A stretch of DNA of 64,000 nt from Buttiauxella warmboldiae (GCF_003818135.1 NZ_RPOH01000003.1:124001-188000); one strand, 5' to 3'. Positions 18,640 through 32,573 are shown, counted from the first letter of the stretch. The notes: generated from the letters alone by a model not told the origin. A program made the numbers and translations.

Positions 18640-20910
18640 TCACTCTTCGCTGTCACCGGCTCCCGGGCGCAGCGGAGAGTCAACCTCAACGCGATCGATG
18701 CGTTGCAGGCCTCGCATCAGGGTTCCGCGACGGCCGCGCTCGCCGGTTATTTTCTGCAACTCCTCCGGGCGCAGCTTAATTTTGCGCTTGCCGACGTGCA
18801 GAGTAACGGTGCTTTGTGGCGGCAGGACAAACAGATGAGCCAGTTTATCTTCGCCTTTTGCCGCTTCAGCAGCAGGAATGGAGATGATTTTATTCCCTTT
18901 CCCCTTCGAAAGCTGCGGTAAATCCCCCACCGGGAACATCAGCATGCGGCCCGCGGCGGTAATAGCCAGCAGCATGTCATCGACGCTTGAGATCTCCATC
19001 GGTGGCATCACTTTGGCATTTTCCGGCAGTGAAATCAGTGTCTTACCGGCGCGGTTACGCGCCACTAAGTCACTAAAGGTACAGACAAAACCGTAGCCGG
19101 CATCGGACGCCATCAGCAGTTTCTGCTCGTCTGGCGCCATCAGGACATGTTCAACCACGGCTCCCGGTGGCGGCGTCAGCTTACCGGTTAACGGTTCACC
19201 CTGGCCACGCGCCGAAGGTAGCGTAATAGGATCAAGCGCATAGCTGCGCCCGGTGGAGTCGATAAACGCCACGGGCTGGTTGCTCTTACCTTTCGCACTA
19301 CCGAGGAAGCTGTCGCCCGCCTTGTAGTTCAAACCCTGGGCGTCGATATCGTGACCTTTGGCGCTGCGTACCCAGCCCATTTGCGACAGCACAATGGTGA
19401 CGGGTTCAGACGGCGTCATATCATGTTCGCTCATGGCTTTCGCTTCGCCACGTTCACGCAACGGCGAACGGCGGTCATCGCCATAAGCGTCTGAATCAGC
19501 CTGTAATTCTTTCTTCAGCAAGGTATTCATTTTGCGTTCAGACGCCAGAGTGCCCTGCAACTGGTCACGCTCTTTTTCCAGCTCGCTCTGTTCGCCGCGA
19601 ATCTTCACCTCTTCAAGTTTTGCGAGGTGGCGCAATTTCAGCTCGAGAATAGATTCCGCCTGAGTTTCGCTTAGCTCAAAGCGCGACATCAGTACCGGTT
19701 TCGGCTCATCCTCGCTACGAATGATATGAATTACTTCGTCGATATTAAGGAACGCCACCAGCAAACCTTCGAGGATATGCAGGCGTTTAAGCACTTTCTC
19801 CAGGCGGTAGCTCAGGCGGCGGCGCACCGTTTCGCGGCGATAAACCAGCCACTCGGTCAGAATTTCCAGCAGGTTTTTCACCGACGGACGGTTATCCAGG
19901 CCAATCATATTGAGGTTAATACGGTAGCTTTTCTCAAGATCGGTGGTGGCAAACAGGTGGTTCATTACCTGCTCGACGTCGATACGGTTAGAGCGTGGAA
20001 CAATCACCAGCCGCGTCGGGTTTTCGTGATTCGACTCGTCGCGCAGGTCTTCAACCATCGGCAGCTTTTTCGCCCGCATCTGGCTGGCGATTTGCTCAAG
20101 CACGCGCGCGCCGGAAACCTGATGCGGCAGCGCGGTGATGACCACATCGCCATCTTCTTTTTTCCATACGGCGCGCATACGCACGGAGCCACGTCCGCTC
20201 TGGTAAATTTTACGAATCTCATTACGCGGGGTAATGATTTCGGCTTCCGTTGGGTAATCCGGGCCCTGAACGATATCCAGCAACTCATCGAGAGTGGTTT
20301 TCGGCTGGTCAATCAGGGTGATTGCCGCCTGCGCCACTTCACGCAGGTTGTGCGGAGGGATATCGGTCGCCATACCCACGGCTATGCCGGTGGTGCCGTT
20401 GAGCAGAATATTTGGCAGGCGCGCGGGCAGTCGTGAAGGCTCCTGCATGGTGCCGTCAAAGTTCGGCACATAATCGACCGTCCCTTGCCCTAATTCACCC
20501 AGCAACACTTCCGCATATTTTGACAGGCGCGATTCGGTATAACGCATCGCAGCAAAGGATTTCGGATCGTCCGGCGCCCCCCAGTTGCCCTGGCCATCAA
20601 CCAGCGGGTAACGGTAGGAGAACGGCTGCGCCATCAAGACCATCGCTTCATAGCAGGCGCTGTCGCCGTGCGGATGGTATTTACCCAGCACGTCGCCGAC
20701 GGTACGGGCAGACTTTTTGAATTTAGCGCTGTTGCTTAATCCCAGCTCCGACATCGCATAGACGATACGACGCTGGACGGGCTTTAAACCATCGCCAATG
20801 AACGGCAGAGCGCGGTCCATAATGACGTACATGGAATAGTTGAGATACGCATTTTCCGTGAATTCGTGCAGCGCAAGGCGCTCTGCACCATCATGAGTTA
20901 ACTCACTCAT
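18640..20910 (-). CDS. parC: DNA topoisomerase IV subunit A
   Basis: Breakage-reunion subunit of topoisomerase IV, which decatenates daughter chromosomes with ParE. It has 756 residues. The catalytic tyrosine is in [13 protein letters not shown] near residue 124. The quinolone-determining segment reads [15 protein letters not shown]; the serine and glutamate equivalent to E. coli Ser80 and Glu84 (here 84 and 88, because of a four-residue longer N terminus) are the susceptible residues. The C-terminal beta-pinwheel repeats are present. parE lies 8 kb away, across the nan insertion. Confidence 0.98.
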   Translation of the reverse strand: MSELTHDGAERLALHEFTENAYLNYSMYVIMDRALPFIGDGLKPVQRRIVYAMSELGLSNSAKFKKSARTVGDVLGKYHPHGDSACYEAMVLMAQPFSYRYPLVDGQGNWGAPDDPKSFAAMRYTESRLSKYAEVLLGELGQGTVDYVPNFDGTMQEPSRLPARLPNILLNGTTGIAVGMATDIPPHNLREVAQAAITLIDQPKTTLDELLDIVQGPDYPTEAEIITPRNEIRKIYQSGRGSVRMRAVWKKEDGDVVITALPHQVSGARVLEQIASQMRAKKLPMVEDLRDESNHENPTRLVIVPRSNRIDVEQVMNHLFATTDLEKSYRINLNMIGLDNRPSVKNLLEILTEWLVYRRETVRRRLSYRLEKVLKRLHILEGLLVAFLNIDEVIHIIRSEDEPKPVLMSRFELSETQAESILELKLRHLAKLEEVKIRGEQSELEKERDQLQGTLASERKMNTLLKKELQADSDAYGDDRRSPLRERGEAKAMSEHDMTPSEPVTIVLSQMGWVRSAKGHDIDAQGLNYKAGDSFLGSAKGKSNQPVAFIDSTGRSYALDPITLPSARGQGEPLTGKLTPPPGAVVEHVLMAPDEQKLLMASDAGYGFVCTFSDLVARNRAGKTLISLPENAKVMPPMEISSVDDMLLAITAAGRMLMFPVGDLPQLSKGKGNKIISIPAAEAAKGEDKLAHLFVLPPQSTVTLHVGKRKIKLRPEELQKITGERGRRGTLMRGLQRIDRVEVDSPLRPGAGDSEE

Positions 20911-21107
20911 TAATTATTCATCCTCAAACTGACGAGCCGAATGTGGCCACAAACGGCGTAATTGCCGCCGATAGTACCTTATATAGCTCTTTCGTCACAG
21001 AGGAGGCGCATCTTTAAGCGAAGGGAGGCGACAAGAAACGAGCCGCGATTTGGGACAGATGACAAAACTTTTCGTCGGTTGAATCAGCGCCAGTATCATC
21101 CGACAAA

Positions 21108-21128
21108 TGAGCCGCTGTTAGCGGCTCA
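21108..21128 (-). terminator. Hairpin after ygiW
   Basis: A perfect 9-bp stem (TGAGCCGCT 21108-21116 with 21120-21128) and GTT loop lie 10 nt after the ygiW stop, followed on the minus strand by TTTGTC. It is probably a moderate terminator. Confidence 0.5.
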
Positions 21129-21137
21129 CGGGGTGAT

Positions 21138-21545
21138 TTATTTAACTTTAGTAATTTGTTTCACATCGATTTCGACCGAGTTCCAGTCCTTATCCACCTC
21201 CCCCTGGATTTCAACATTATCCTGCGGGGTGATGGTCTGGCCATTCCAGCGTTTAGCGTCGATATCGACATTAATCGTGCCGGAGGAATCACGGAAGATG
21301 TAATGATCGCCGCCGATGCGTGATTCAATCTTGCCGCGCAGCGTCACCCAGGTGTCATCAGAGAGGGATTTAGCCTTCTCGGCGGTGGTATTGCTACCGC
21401 TTGGGCCCACGAAACCGCCAGCAGGCTGCGCGTTCTGCGTCTGGGCGGCTGGAGCGTTGGGATCGGAGAAGCCCCCCTGTTTTGCCGCCAGTGCAGGTGC
21501 GGAGGAGATGGCCAGGATAGTCAGAATAGCGGCTACTTTTTTCAT
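21138..21545 (-). CDS. ygiW: Periplasmic OB-fold stress protein YgiW
   Basis: Small exported protein of the BOF (bacterial OB-fold) family, 135 residues. The start at 21545 gives a clean signal peptide (MKKVAAILTILAISSAPALA). The mature part begins KQGGFSDPNAP and contains the OB-fold core (SDDTWVTLRGKIESRIGGDH and INVDIDAKRW). E. coli YgiW (VisP) is linked to peroxide and cadmium stress and belongs to the PreA/QseB regulon. Here qseBC is not next to it. Confidence 0.9.
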   Translation of the reverse strand: MKKVAAILTILAISSAPALAAKQGGFSDPNAPAAQTQNAQPAGGFVGPSGSNTTAEKAKSLSDDTWVTLRGKIESRIGGDHYIFRDSSGTINVDIDAKRWNGQTITPQDNVEIQGEVDKDWNSVEIDVKQITKVK

Positions 21546-21898
21546 GATTAATTCTCCGTGGTGAACGATTAAAGCCTGTTTAACCCGGTAAAGCTTCACG
21601 CGATGTCGATTTTTCAACCCGTTGACACATTGATTACCCGGTTATCTTTTGCCGTTTACCCTCGACGATTTTTTCTAAAACAGGCAGTGGTAAAGCTTAC
21701 TGACTGACCGGCAAGGGTCAATAAAGAACAACAATCATACTACGCAATGATGGCGGCGACGGCAAAAAACCTGACTTATCGCGCTCGGCACGGCGTATTA
21801 TTGCGTTTACAGCAAAAGTCTTTGGCGGTTTTCCGCATTTAAACGTGAGATCTATCACGGTAGACTGCGCGCCAGACGCAATAATTTAAGGACTAACC
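21546..21898. other. 353-bp divergent intergenic region, ygiW-mdaB
   Basis: No coding frame is convincing. In E. coli K-12 the qseBC two-component genes and ygiZ lie between ygiW and mdaB; none is present. The region should hold the divergent ygiW and mdaB promoters. I could not pick a -35/-10 pair with confidence. Confidence 0.6.
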
Positions 21899-22480
21899 AT
21901 GAGCAACATTCTGATTATCAACGGCGCGAAAAAATTCGCCCACTCTAACGGCCAGCTTAACGACACCCTGACCGACGTCGCGGAAAGCTTTTTGCGCGAC
22001 CTCGGGCATGATGTTCAGGTTACCCGCACCGATAGCGAGTACGACGTAAAAGAAGAAGTCGCAAAATACCTGTGGGCCGATACGGTCATTTATCAAATGC
22101 CGGGCTGGTGGATGGGCGCGCCGTGGACCATGAAAAAATACATTGATGATGTGTTTACCGAAGGTCATGGTTCCCTGTATGCCAGCGATGGTCGCACGCG
22201 TTCTGACGCAGAGAAAAAATATGGCTCCGGCGGCCTGATTCAGGGCAAAACCTATATGCTCTCACTGACCTGGAATGCGCCACTACAAGCCTTTGAAGAT
22301 AAAGAACAGTTCTTCCACGGCGTCGGGGTTGACGGTGTTTATCTGCCCTTCCATAAAGCCAACCAGTTCCTGGGGATGGAAGGCCTGCCGACTTTTATCG
22401 CCAACGATGTGATGAAAGCTCCTGATGTTCCGCGTTTTATCGCTCAATACCGCGAGCATCTGGGCCAGATTTTTGCTTAA
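21899..22480 (+). CDS. mdaB: NADPH:quinone oxidoreductase MdaB
   Basis: FAD-dependent two-electron quinone reductase of 193 residues with a flavodoxin-like fold. N-terminal ILIINGAKKFAHSNGQLN and the conserved YQMPGWWMGAPWTMKKYID near residue 65 are typical of MdaB. It keeps quinones reduced and protects against oxidative stress. It is followed 37 nt later by ygiN, encoding a quinol monooxygenase; the two are thought to form a quinone redox cycle. Confidence 0.95.
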   Translation: MSNILIINGAKKFAHSNGQLNDTLTDVAESFLRDLGHDVQVTRTDSEYDVKEEVAKYLWADTVIYQMPGWWMGAPWTMKKYIDDVFTEGHGSLYASDGRTRSDAEKKYGSGGLIQGKTYMLSLTWNAPLQAFEDKEQFFHGVGVDGVYLPFHKANQFLGMEGLPTFIANDVMKAPDVPRFIAQYREHLGQIFA

Positions 22481-22517
22481 CTGTTGCGGTGCTTAAAGCT
22501 TAAATAAGGAGCTCATC

Positions 22518-22835
22518 ATGCTTACAGTCATAGCTGAAATACGTACCCGCCCGGGCGTTCATCATCGTCAGGCGGTATTGGACGCTTTCGCCAAAATTAT
22601 TCCGACCGTCCTCGAAGAAGAAGGCTGCTACGGCTATGCGCCGCTTGTCGATCATCATGCGCAGGTGGCGTTCCAGACCACGGCTCCGGACTCGGTGTTT
22701 ATGGTGGAAAAATGGGAGAGCGTGGCCCATCTCGAAGCCCATCTGCAAACGCAGCATATGAAAGAGCACAGCGCCGCGGTTAAAGACGACGTGCTGGATA
22801 TTCATATCCGTATTCTGGAAGATGCAATTAAGTAA
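22518..22835 (+). CDS. ygiN: Quinol monooxygenase YgiN
   Basis: Small ABM-fold (antibiotic biosynthesis monooxygenase type) protein, 105 residues. E. coli YgiN oxidises menadiol to menadione without a cofactor. MLTVIAEIRTRPGVHHRQ begins the ferredoxin-like fold, and VFMVEKWESVAHLEAHLQT is the conserved second half. A good GGAG site is 8 nt upstream. A terminator follows at 22859-22889. Confidence 0.93.
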   Translation: MLTVIAEIRTRPGVHHRQAVLDAFAKIIPTVLEEEGCYGYAPLVDHHAQVAFQTTAPDSVFMVEKWESVAHLEAHLQTQHMKEHSAAVKDDVLDIHIRILEDAIK

Positions 22836-22858
22836 TCCGTATACCAGAAGACACAAGA

Positions 22859-22889
22859 GGGAGCGGCGTTAACACCCGCTCCCTTTTTT
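22859..22889 (+). terminator. Terminator of mdaB-ygiN
   Basis: GC-rich stem (22859-22865 with 22877-22883) followed by six T, 23 nt after the ygiN stop. It separates ygiN from the convergent nanA. Confidence 0.85.
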
Positions 22890-22906
22890 AGCGCTATAAC
22901 ATAGAA

Positions 22907-23797
22907 TTACAGGAAATCAGCCTTGCGGAAGGCCTGCAGCGCATCTTGTTTCTGCGGCTCGGTCATTGGGCGCAGCGGGCGGCGCGGGTCGCCAACATCA
23001 ATACCGTGAAGTTTCATCGCCACTTTACCGGCAGCCACACCACCGTACTGAACCAGCACGCGAATAATGGCGATAACTTTATCCATACACGCCGCCACGT
23101 CTTGCCGATCGCCGTTATTAAAGCTAGCAATCAGGCGGTGATAGAGCGGTGCTGCGTAGTTATAGGTGCTGCCAACCGCGCCCACGGCGCCACAGGCCAG
23201 GCCTGCGGGTAAAAACTCATCGACACCAAACGGAATATCGAACTGGCCATTATTGACGCGCACGCAGCGTTGATATTCGTACATGTCGCTGGAGTTGAAT
23301 TTCATCCCCGTAAGGTTTGGTATGCGGTCTGCAGCGGCGAGCAGGAACTGCTCCATGTCGAGGTTCACACCCGACATCCCGGAATGGTAATAGTAGAAAC
23401 CTTTAGACGGCGCGGCGGCGGCGTTGATGCGGCAATACTCCACCAGATCGTCAATGTTGCCAGGTTTGAAGAAGCAAGGGCCAATCACCGAGGTGGCAAA
23501 AATATCCAGCGTTTCGGCATGGCGGCTAAGCTCAAGGGAGTCCGCAATACTTAATGCGCCGGTATGCAGCGTGATGCTCAATTTCCCCGCGCTTGCTTGC
23601 ACCCAACGTTCGGCAATTTTTTTACGCTCATCAACAGAACAATGAATGCCTTCACCGGTCGTCCCCAGAACATAGGCACCTTTTACCCCCTGTTCGATCA
23701 GATGTGCGGCAATCTGGTCAATAACGGGGTAATTGACGCTGCCATCCGCGCTAAACGGGGTATGCGGTGCGGCGATTAAGCCAGTTAACTTTTCCAT
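22907..23797 (-). CDS. nanA: N-acetylneuraminate lyase, eukaryote-like subtype
   Basis: Class I aldolase of the DHDPS/NAL family, 296 residues, which cleaves sialic acid to N-acetylmannosamine and pyruvate. Landmarks are GTTGEG near residue 45, the catalytic tyrosine in FYYYHSGMSGV near 137 and the Schiff-base lysine in LTGMKFNSSD near 165. Segments such as FYYYH, MKFNSSD, FGVDEFL, GAVGSTYNY and PRRPLRP recall the animal NPL sequence more than E. coli NanA, so it likely belongs to the eukaryote-like subgroup. Transcribed apart from the other nan genes but sharing an upstream motif with nanE. Confidence 0.88.
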   Translation of the reverse strand: MEKLTGLIAAPHTPFSADGSVNYPVIDQIAAHLIEQGVKGAYVLGTTGEGIHCSVDERKKIAERWVQASAGKLSITLHTGALSIADSLELSRHAETLDIFATSVIGPCFFKPGNIDDLVEYCRINAAAAPSKGFYYYHSGMSGVNLDMEQFLLAAADRIPNLTGMKFNSSDMYEYQRCVRVNNGQFDIPFGVDEFLPAGLACGAVGAVGSTYNYAAPLYHRLIASFNNGDRQDVAACMDKVIAIIRVLVQYGGVAAGKVAMKLHGIDVGDPRRPLRPMTEPQKQDALQAFRKADFL

Positions 23798-23835
23798 GCA
23801 AGCCTCTTGGAGTTTTACTTCTAATGATTTGTGAT

Positions 23836-23850
23836 AATGAAGTTTAACTC
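23836..23850. promoter_or_regulatory. Shared motif upstream of nanA, candidate RpiR-type regulator site
   Basis: AATGAAGTTTAACTC, 39 bp upstream of the nanA start, is repeated exactly at 28620-28634 upstream of nanE in the same orientation. Its core AGTT-T-AACT is an inverted repeat. Two identical 15-mers in front of the two nan transcription units suggest an operator for the RpiR-type regulator encoded between them. Confidence 0.7.
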
Positions 23851-23943
23851 TATATTAAGGCTGCAAATGGAGCGTTGCAACCATCACGGCGCAGCTAACG
23901 GGGCTTAATGCGTTGAACTGTGATCGATGCCGCGATTGCGCAG

Positions 23944-24825
23944 CTACTTTGCCGTATTCAGCGCGTCCATGGTGCGCAGCTTGCTTTCGCGGGCCTGCTC
24001 CGGGTCGGCCTGCACCAGCAAGGTATAAAGTAAGTCCAGCACGAAGAGCTGAGCCGTTTTGGTACCAATCGAGTCCCCCTGCAGCATGCCCTGACGGTTG
24101 CCGTTGATCAGGCTGAAATCAGCAGCTTCAATCAGCGGCGAGCCTAAATTATGGGTTAGCGCCACGGTCGTCGCCCCTGCCTGTCTGGCAAGCTTGAGGG
24201 CATGGACGGTTTCAGGAGAAGTCCCGGTATGGCTGATTGCTATCGCCACATCGCCCGCTTTGAGCAAGGTAGCCTGCATATACATAAAGTGATTATTGGT
24301 GACCGCATCAACCCGCAGACCAATCCGCATCAGCTTATGCTTCATATCTTCCGCCGTGATACCCGAAGAGCCGACGCCAAAGATGTACACCGAGTGGCTG
24401 GCGCGCAACGCGCTGACCACCTGAGTCACCTGCTTCATATCCAGTAGGTTCAGGGTTTCAGACAACACGTTGTGAATGGTGCTTTGCAGCTTTAAACCGA
24501 TGGTATGCGCATCGTCCTGCTCGCTGATTTCCGCATCCAGCAACGGGCTGCTGTTATCAGATTCCGTGGTGGCTAGCTCAATCGCCAGATCCATTTTGAA
24601 ATCCTGAAAGCCTTTGTAGCCAAGGGTGCGGCAGAAACGAATAACGGTGGCTTCACCAGCCTGCGTCTCACGCGACAGCTCAGCGATAGATAACTGAGTC
24701 ACCTGCTGTGGAGCGCTCAAAATAAAGTGCGCAATACGCTGTGAAACACGCGTCAGGCTATTTTGCATCGCGCCAAGCGTATCGAGGATTTTTCCGGGTT
24801 TAAGGCGTAGGGCTTGAGGCTCCAT
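23944..24825 (-). CDS. RpiR-family regulator of the sialic-acid locus
   Basis: Transcription factor of 293 residues. It has an N-terminal HTH_6 domain (TQLSIAELSRETQAGEATVI near residues 40-60) and a C-terminal SIS sugar-isomerase domain (VYIFGVGSSGITAEDMKHK and ISHTGTSPETVHALKLA) that senses phosphosugars. RpiR-type NanR proteins of Vibrio and Gram-positive bacteria respond to N-acetylmannosamine-6-phosphate; E. coli uses an unrelated GntR-type NanR. The gene lies between nanA and the nanEK-siaT-yhcH unit, separated from the latter by a terminator, so it has its own promoter. Confidence 0.88.
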   Translation of the reverse strand: MEPQALRLKPGKILDTLGAMQNSLTRVSQRIAHFILSAPQQVTQLSIAELSRETQAGEATVIRFCRTLGYKGFQDFKMDLAIELATTESDNSSPLLDAEISEQDDAHTIGLKLQSTIHNVLSETLNLLDMKQVTQVVSALRASHSVYIFGVGSSGITAEDMKHKLMRIGLRVDAVTNNHFMYMQATLLKAGDVAIAISHTGTSPETVHALKLARQAGATTVALTHNLGSPLIEAADFSLINGNRQGMLQGDSIGTKTAQLFVLDLLYTLLVQADPEQARESKLRTMDALNTAK

Positions 24826-24905
24826 AATTTCCTGCCGTTGAGTGCGTAAGATGGCGAAAAGTCAGCAATATCGAATGGGGCAAAGCGTAGCAAGTCTATG
24901 GCGGT

Positions 24906-24947
24906 AAAAAAAGCGCGATCTCAGCATAGGGGGTATGCCAGATCGCG
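24906..24947 (-). terminator. Terminator of nanE-nanK-siaT-yhcH
   Basis: Long stem (CGCGATCT 24914-24921 with AGATCGCG 24940-24947, extended by GCATA/TATGC), followed on the minus strand by C and seven T. It lies 56 nt after the yhcH stop and before the regulator gene. Confidence 0.85.
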
Positions 24948-25002
24948 TGGTCAAAGAAAAACAGGTTGGTCTGGATATTATTATGGCGTTTTAACGCAAA
25001 CC

Positions 25003-26957
<1,955 letters not shown>

Positions 26958-27027
26958 GATGGCACTTTCCTGCTTATGGTTGTCATAGGGATGAGGTCAT
27001 TGTCTGATTTTTAAATTTTATCAACGA

Positions 27028-27903
27028 TCAGACTGCGTGATGTTCCGCCCAGAGAGCGGCCCCGATTAATCCCGCATCGTGCTGGTGATAAGCGGAATAC
27101 ACGGGGACGTGAAACGCCGCTGGCAGGATTGCGAGCTGTCGCTCAACCTGCTGACGGTAATCTGGGGCAAGCCCGACGCTGCCACCCAGCACAATGCATT
27201 CGGTATCCAGCAGAGCTTTAAGATTGGCGATAAGCTCGCCAATCGCCTGCGCTGAGCGGGCGACTAACCGCTGTGCCTGCTGGTTTCCAGCCCGGGCCTG
27301 AGCAAAAATTTCGCGGGCATTTTTCCCTTCTAATTCTTGCGATGCCCCTGCGGCAATGGCTCGGCCTGAGGCAATCGCCTCAACGCAACCTACTCGCCCG
27401 CAGCCGCAGCGCGGCCCGTTCGCATCGGCCTGGGTGTGCCCGATATGGCCGGCAAAAGCGTGGGGACCGGTTAACAACTCGCCGTTGATGACGATACCGC
27501 CACCGACGCCGGTGGAAACAGTAATAAAGGTCACGTGCTTAAACTGCGCCGACAGATGGCAATATTCGGCCCATGCGGCAGCCTGCGCATCGTTGAGAAC
27601 CACGCACGGCAGGCCCGTAAGTTTTGCAACCGTAGCCTGCAGCGGAAAATGGTTAAGGCCGCCAAGGTTATCGGGATTGAGCGCGGTAAGAATACCGTTA
27701 TCAATAATGCCGGTAGAGGCAATCGCCACCCGTTGCGCTTTGCCCTGATAGGCCTCAACCAGCTGCGCTAGCGCCTGCCGCAGCGCTTCTGGCTCGGCAC
27801 CCGCGGGAGTCGGGAGCTCCATACGCTGCGAGATTTGATGCTGATTGTTGACTAGCGCCGCGGCCAGCTTGGTGCCGCCGATATCTATAGCGAGTGTGTG
27901 CAT
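27028..27903 (-). CDS. nanK: N-acetylmannosamine kinase
   Basis: ROK-family sugar kinase, 291 residues, same length as E. coli NanK. It phosphorylates N-acetylmannosamine to the 6-phosphate. The start at 27903 ([14 protein letters not shown]) places the ATP phosphate-binding DIGGTK at residues 7-12. The catalytic Asp is in [13 protein letters not shown] near 107. The zinc-binding [15 protein letters not shown] lies near 165-180. It starts 13 nt after nanE and precedes siaT. Confidence 0.94.
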   Translation of the reverse strand: MHTLAIDIGGTKLAAALVNNQHQISQRMELPTPAGAEPEALRQALAQLVEAYQGKAQRVAIASTGIIDNGILTALNPDNLGGLNHFPLQATVAKLTGLPCVVLNDAQAAAWAEYCHLSAQFKHVTFITVSTGVGGGIVINGELLTGPHAFAGHIGHTQADANGPRCGCGRVGCVEAIASGRAIAAGASQELEGKNAREIFAQARAGNQQAQRLVARSAQAIGELIANLKALLDTECIVLGGSVGLAPDYRQQVERQLAILPAAFHVPVYSAYHQHDAGLIGAALWAEHHAV

Positions 27904-27916
27904 GATGTTCTCCGGC

Positions 27917-28597
27917 CTAGCGTTTAACGGCATCGCTGAACCACTGGCAAATATGCTCGATGCGGGTGATGGCTGACCCAACGGTCACCGCCCATGCGCC
28001 ACGATCGATAGCCTGCGCGGCCAGTTCTGGCGAGTTATAGCGCCCCTCGGCAATAACCCGGCAGCCCGCGCGGCTTAGCTCCGACACCATTAACAGATCC
28101 GGCTCTGCTGGCGTAAGCGCCGTGGTGTAGCCCGACATGGTGGTGCCGATAAATTCAACACCTTTATGCTGGCAGTTCAGACCCTCTTCCACCGTTGAGC
28201 TGTCTGCCATCGCCAGTAAGCCGTGGTGGTGAATTCGCGCAATCAGCTCATCGATAGCAACCGGGCGCGGACGGAAGGTGGCGTCAAATGCAATAATGTC
28301 GGCCCCCGCTTGCGCAAGGGCATCAACATCATGCAAAAACGGAGTGATGCGTACCGCGGAATGTTCCAGATCGCGTTTCATAATGCCGATAACAGGTACC
28401 GAAATCAGAGGACGCGTCGCTTCGAGGTTAGCAATGCCCTCAATGCGCACGGCAACCGCTCCGGCAGAGACGGCGGCCTGGGCCATTGCCGCCACGATCT
28501 CGGGCCTGTCCATGGGGCTACCGGGTACCGGCTGGCAGGAGACGATAAGCCCGCCGTACTCGCGCACGCTCTGTTCTAATTTTGCTAGTAGTGACAT
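27917..28597 (-). CDS. nanE: N-acetylmannosamine-6-phosphate 2-epimerase
   Basis: TIM-barrel epimerase of 226 residues that converts ManNAc-6-phosphate to GlcNAc-6-phosphate, feeding NagA/NagB. Landmarks are [19 protein letters not shown] (catalytic lysine region), [32 protein letters not shown] and [10 protein letters not shown]. It is the first gene of nanE-nanK-siaT-yhcH. The 15-bp motif shared with nanA lies 23 bp upstream of its start. Confidence 0.94.
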   Translation of the reverse strand: MSLLAKLEQSVREYGGLIVSCQPVPGSPMDRPEIVAAMAQAAVSAGAVAVRIEGIANLEATRPLISVPVIGIMKRDLEHSAVRITPFLHDVDALAQAGADIIAFDATFRPRPVAIDELIARIHHHGLLAMADSSTVEEGLNCQHKGVEFIGTTMSGYTTALTPAEPDLLMVSELSRAGCRVIAEGRYNSPELAAQAIDRGAWAVTVGSAITRIEHICQWFSDAVKR

Positions 28598-28619
28598 TCT
28601 GCTCCGCCTTGCAACTCTT

Positions 28620-28634
28620 AATGAAGTTTAACTC
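28620..28634. promoter_or_regulatory. Shared motif upstream of nanE, candidate RpiR-type regulator site
   Basis: Exact second copy of AATGAAGTTTAACTC, first seen upstream of nanA (23836-23850), in the same orientation relative to the minus-strand genes. At 23 bp from the nanE start it would overlap the transcript start, a typical repressor position. Confidence 0.7.
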
Positions 28635-28735
28635 CAAAAAAGAATAGCGGATGGAGTATTACTATTTCAAGCTGCAAACGGGAAAAGTGTGAAGGGGGTC
28701 ATACGCAAGGGAGAGAGCACATTGCGGGAGAGCAA

Positions 28736-28768
28736 CCAGAAACAGCGGCTGTGAGCCGGTGTTCCTGG
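28736..28768 (-). terminator. Hairpin downstream of parE
   Basis: Stem pairing 13 of 15 positions (28736-28750 with 28754-28768) around a GTG loop, 16 nt after the parE stop on the minus strand. No T-run follows. Confidence 0.35.
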
Positions 28769-28783
28769 TTTAAGGGGGCGAAA

Positions 28784-30682
<1,899 letters not shown>

Positions 30683-30722
30683 TTATTCGTTCAGATAGCG
30701 AAACAGGAATCCGACATCAGGC

Positions 30723-31298
30723 TCAGTTCAGGCCAAGGAAGTCGACGATCTGGGTGAAATAATCTTCGAAGCCTACAAAGGCGTGATTACCGCCGGATTC
30801 AACCGTCTGGCGACAGGAGGTGTAATACGCAACCGCCTGGCGATAATCGAGCACTTCGTCACCCGTTTGTTGCAACAACCAGATGAGATCTGGCGAATCT
30901 AACGGGTCAACCTGCATGACTTTAAGATCGTAAATATGGCGAGACTCTAGCACATATTGCTGCCCGGTGTAGGGGTTCTCGTTGCGGCCAAGATAATCGG
31001 CCAGCAGTTCAAACGGCCGAACCGCCGGGTTAACCACCACCGCAGGCAGCATAAAACACTGCGACAGCCAGGTGGCGTAATAGCCGCCCAGCGACGAGCC
31101 GACCACCCCCAGCGGTTCACCGCCGTGCTCCAGCACCAGCGACTCCAACAGCTCTGCCGCATCCGCAGGATACGGCGGCAGTTCCGGCACCATCACTTTG
31201 ATGTGCGGATGGTTCTGCGCCAGCCACTTTTGTAAGCCGGCGGCCTTGGCAGAATGCGGCGAACTATTGAAGCCGTGTAGATAAAGTAGCGTTGACAT
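30723..31298 (-). CDS. yqiA: Esterase YqiA
   Basis: Alpha/beta-hydrolase-fold esterase, 191 residues. [14 protein letters not shown] near the N terminus, the nucleophile elbow [16 protein letters not shown] near residues 68-83, and the C-terminal GGNHAF with the catalytic histidine match E. coli YqiA, which hydrolyses short acyl and palmitoyl-CoA esters. The ATG at 31298 overlaps the cpdA stop by one base; an in-frame TTG lies one codon earlier. Confidence 0.92.
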   Translation of the reverse strand: MSTLLYLHGFNSSPHSAKAAGLQKWLAQNHPHIKVMVPELPPYPADAAELLESLVLEHGGEPLGVVGSSLGGYYATWLSQCFMLPAVVVNPAVRPFELLADYLGRNENPYTGQQYVLESRHIYDLKVMQVDPLDSPDLIWLLQQTGDEVLDYRQAVAYYTSCRQTVESGGNHAFVGFEDYFTQIVDFLGLN

Positions 31299-32125
31299 CA
31301 ATACCCTTCCGACGCGATATCTGGATTAAACACCGCACCCTGCAGGCGACAAACCTCCGTCGTCACTTCACCACTCGGGTGCAGATCCAGCCAGCGCCAG
31401 CCGGGCTCAATAGTGTCGAGCGTGAAGTTGGCGCAGTGCGGTTTGAACTGGATGCAGGTCGACGGGGTTGCCAGCATACGGCGGCCATTCCAGTCGAGAT
31501 CTAACTCCTGATGGATATGCCCACAGACCAGGGTTTTCACTTTTGGGAATTTTTGCAGCACATCATCCAGCTCGGCGGCGTTGCGCAGGCTATGCTGGTC
31601 AAGCCAGCTACAGCCAGCCGGAACAGGATGATGATGCAGCAGCAGCAGAGTGTGGCGCTCAGGTGCACCGGCGAGCTTGCGCTCCAGCCACTCGAGCTGG
31701 TAGTCGCTCAGTTCGCCATGGGGGACGCCAAACACCTGGCTGTCCAGCAGTAAAACCTGCCAGCTATCGCCCAGGAAAACCTGTTTTGCCGGCGAGATCC
31801 CCGCTTCCAGCAGCGAGCTAAACATCGCCGGCTGGAAATCGTGATTGCCGGGGAGCCAAACACAGGGCGCGGGGATTTCCGCAATGCCTTCAGCAAAGTG
31901 CTGGTAGGCTTGCGCGCTGTGGTCCTGGGCTAAATCCCCCGTGGCAATAACCAGATCGCAATGACGCTGTTGGGCAAGGATGGCCTCGATAACCGCCTGA
32001 TAACTCATCCAGGTATTGATGCCAAGCAGCGTTTCGTTCTTTCCAGAAAACAGGTGGGTATCGGTAATTTGCAAGATCCTGATCTGGCCCCCACCGGCCA
32101 CAGGAAGATTTAACAGGCTTTCCAA
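31298..32125 (-). CDS. cpdA: 3',5'-cyclic-AMP phosphodiesterase CpdA
   Basis: Metallophosphoesterase of 275 residues that hydrolyses cAMP and so tunes catabolite control. Metal-binding motifs are complete: ITDTHLF near residue 20, [10 protein letters not shown] near 62, LPGNHDFQP near 95, [11 protein letters not shown] near 165 and [10 protein letters not shown] near 203. The start codon is TTG (MESLLNLP), as in E. coli. It is translationally coupled to yqiA. Confidence 0.95.
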   Translation of the reverse strand: MESLLNLPVAGGGQIRILQITDTHLFSGKNETLLGINTWMSYQAVIEAILAQQRHCDLVIATGDLAQDHSAQAYQHFAEGIAEIPAPCVWLPGNHDFQPAMFSSLLEAGISPAKQVFLGDSWQVLLLDSQVFGVPHGELSDYQLEWLERKLAGAPERHTLLLLHHHPVPAGCSWLDQHSLRNAAELDDVLQKFPKVKTLVCGHIHQELDLDWNGRRMLATPSTCIQFKPHCANFTLDTIEPGWRWLDLHPSGEVTTEVCRLQGAVFNPDIASEGY

Positions 32126-32150
32126 ATGGTGTCCTTAGGTTTCACCCTCA

Positions 32151-32573
32151 CTAACAAACCGGAACCGCCATCGCTCCATGCGCCAAACAATAACGCAGCC
32201 AATCGGCCAGAAACTGGTTAATTTGATGCTTTTCGTCGCGCTGATGCAACTTTTTATTAGGATAATCATAGCGCGCTTTAAAGCGGAAGATCTGCTGGCT
32301 TGAACACACTTCCGCGACCATCGCATCATGATAGAGCCTGACTGACATCGACGGCAGGCTCCAGTAGCTCACTGCCGGGGCCGTTTGTTCAATTTGCACC
32401 AGCGTGGTGTAACGTGTCGACTCAACAATAGCCAGCCGATATTGGGCGCTACTGACCTGATAAGTGATGTTTTCACCCACCTCATCATGACGAGGAAGCA
32501 GACGTCGTAGTTGTGCAAAATTTGTCTCGCACAGGCGCATCATTTCCGGAAAGTCAGGGGTGTAGCGCTTCAT
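32151..32573 (-). CDS. yqiB: DUF1249 protein YqiB
   Basis: Conserved cytoplasmic protein of 140 residues found between nudF and cpdA in enterobacteria. The function is unknown. The N-terminal [20 protein letters not shown] and the C-terminal [12 protein letters not shown] are the recognisable DUF1249 segments. It starts 2 nt after nudF ends, so both are likely on one transcript. Confidence 0.9.
   Translation of the reverse strand: MKRYTPDFPEMMRLCETNFAQLRRLLPRHDEVGENITYQVSSAQYRLAIVESTRYTTLVQIEQTAPAVSYWSLPSMSVRLYHDAMVAEVCSSQQIFRFKARYDYPNKKLHQRDEKHQINQFLADWLRYCLAHGAMAVPVC

Noticed and set aside
19726-20436. Plus-strand open frame of 236 codons inside parC
   Set aside because: Antisense to parC; no domain signature and composition of a shadow frame.
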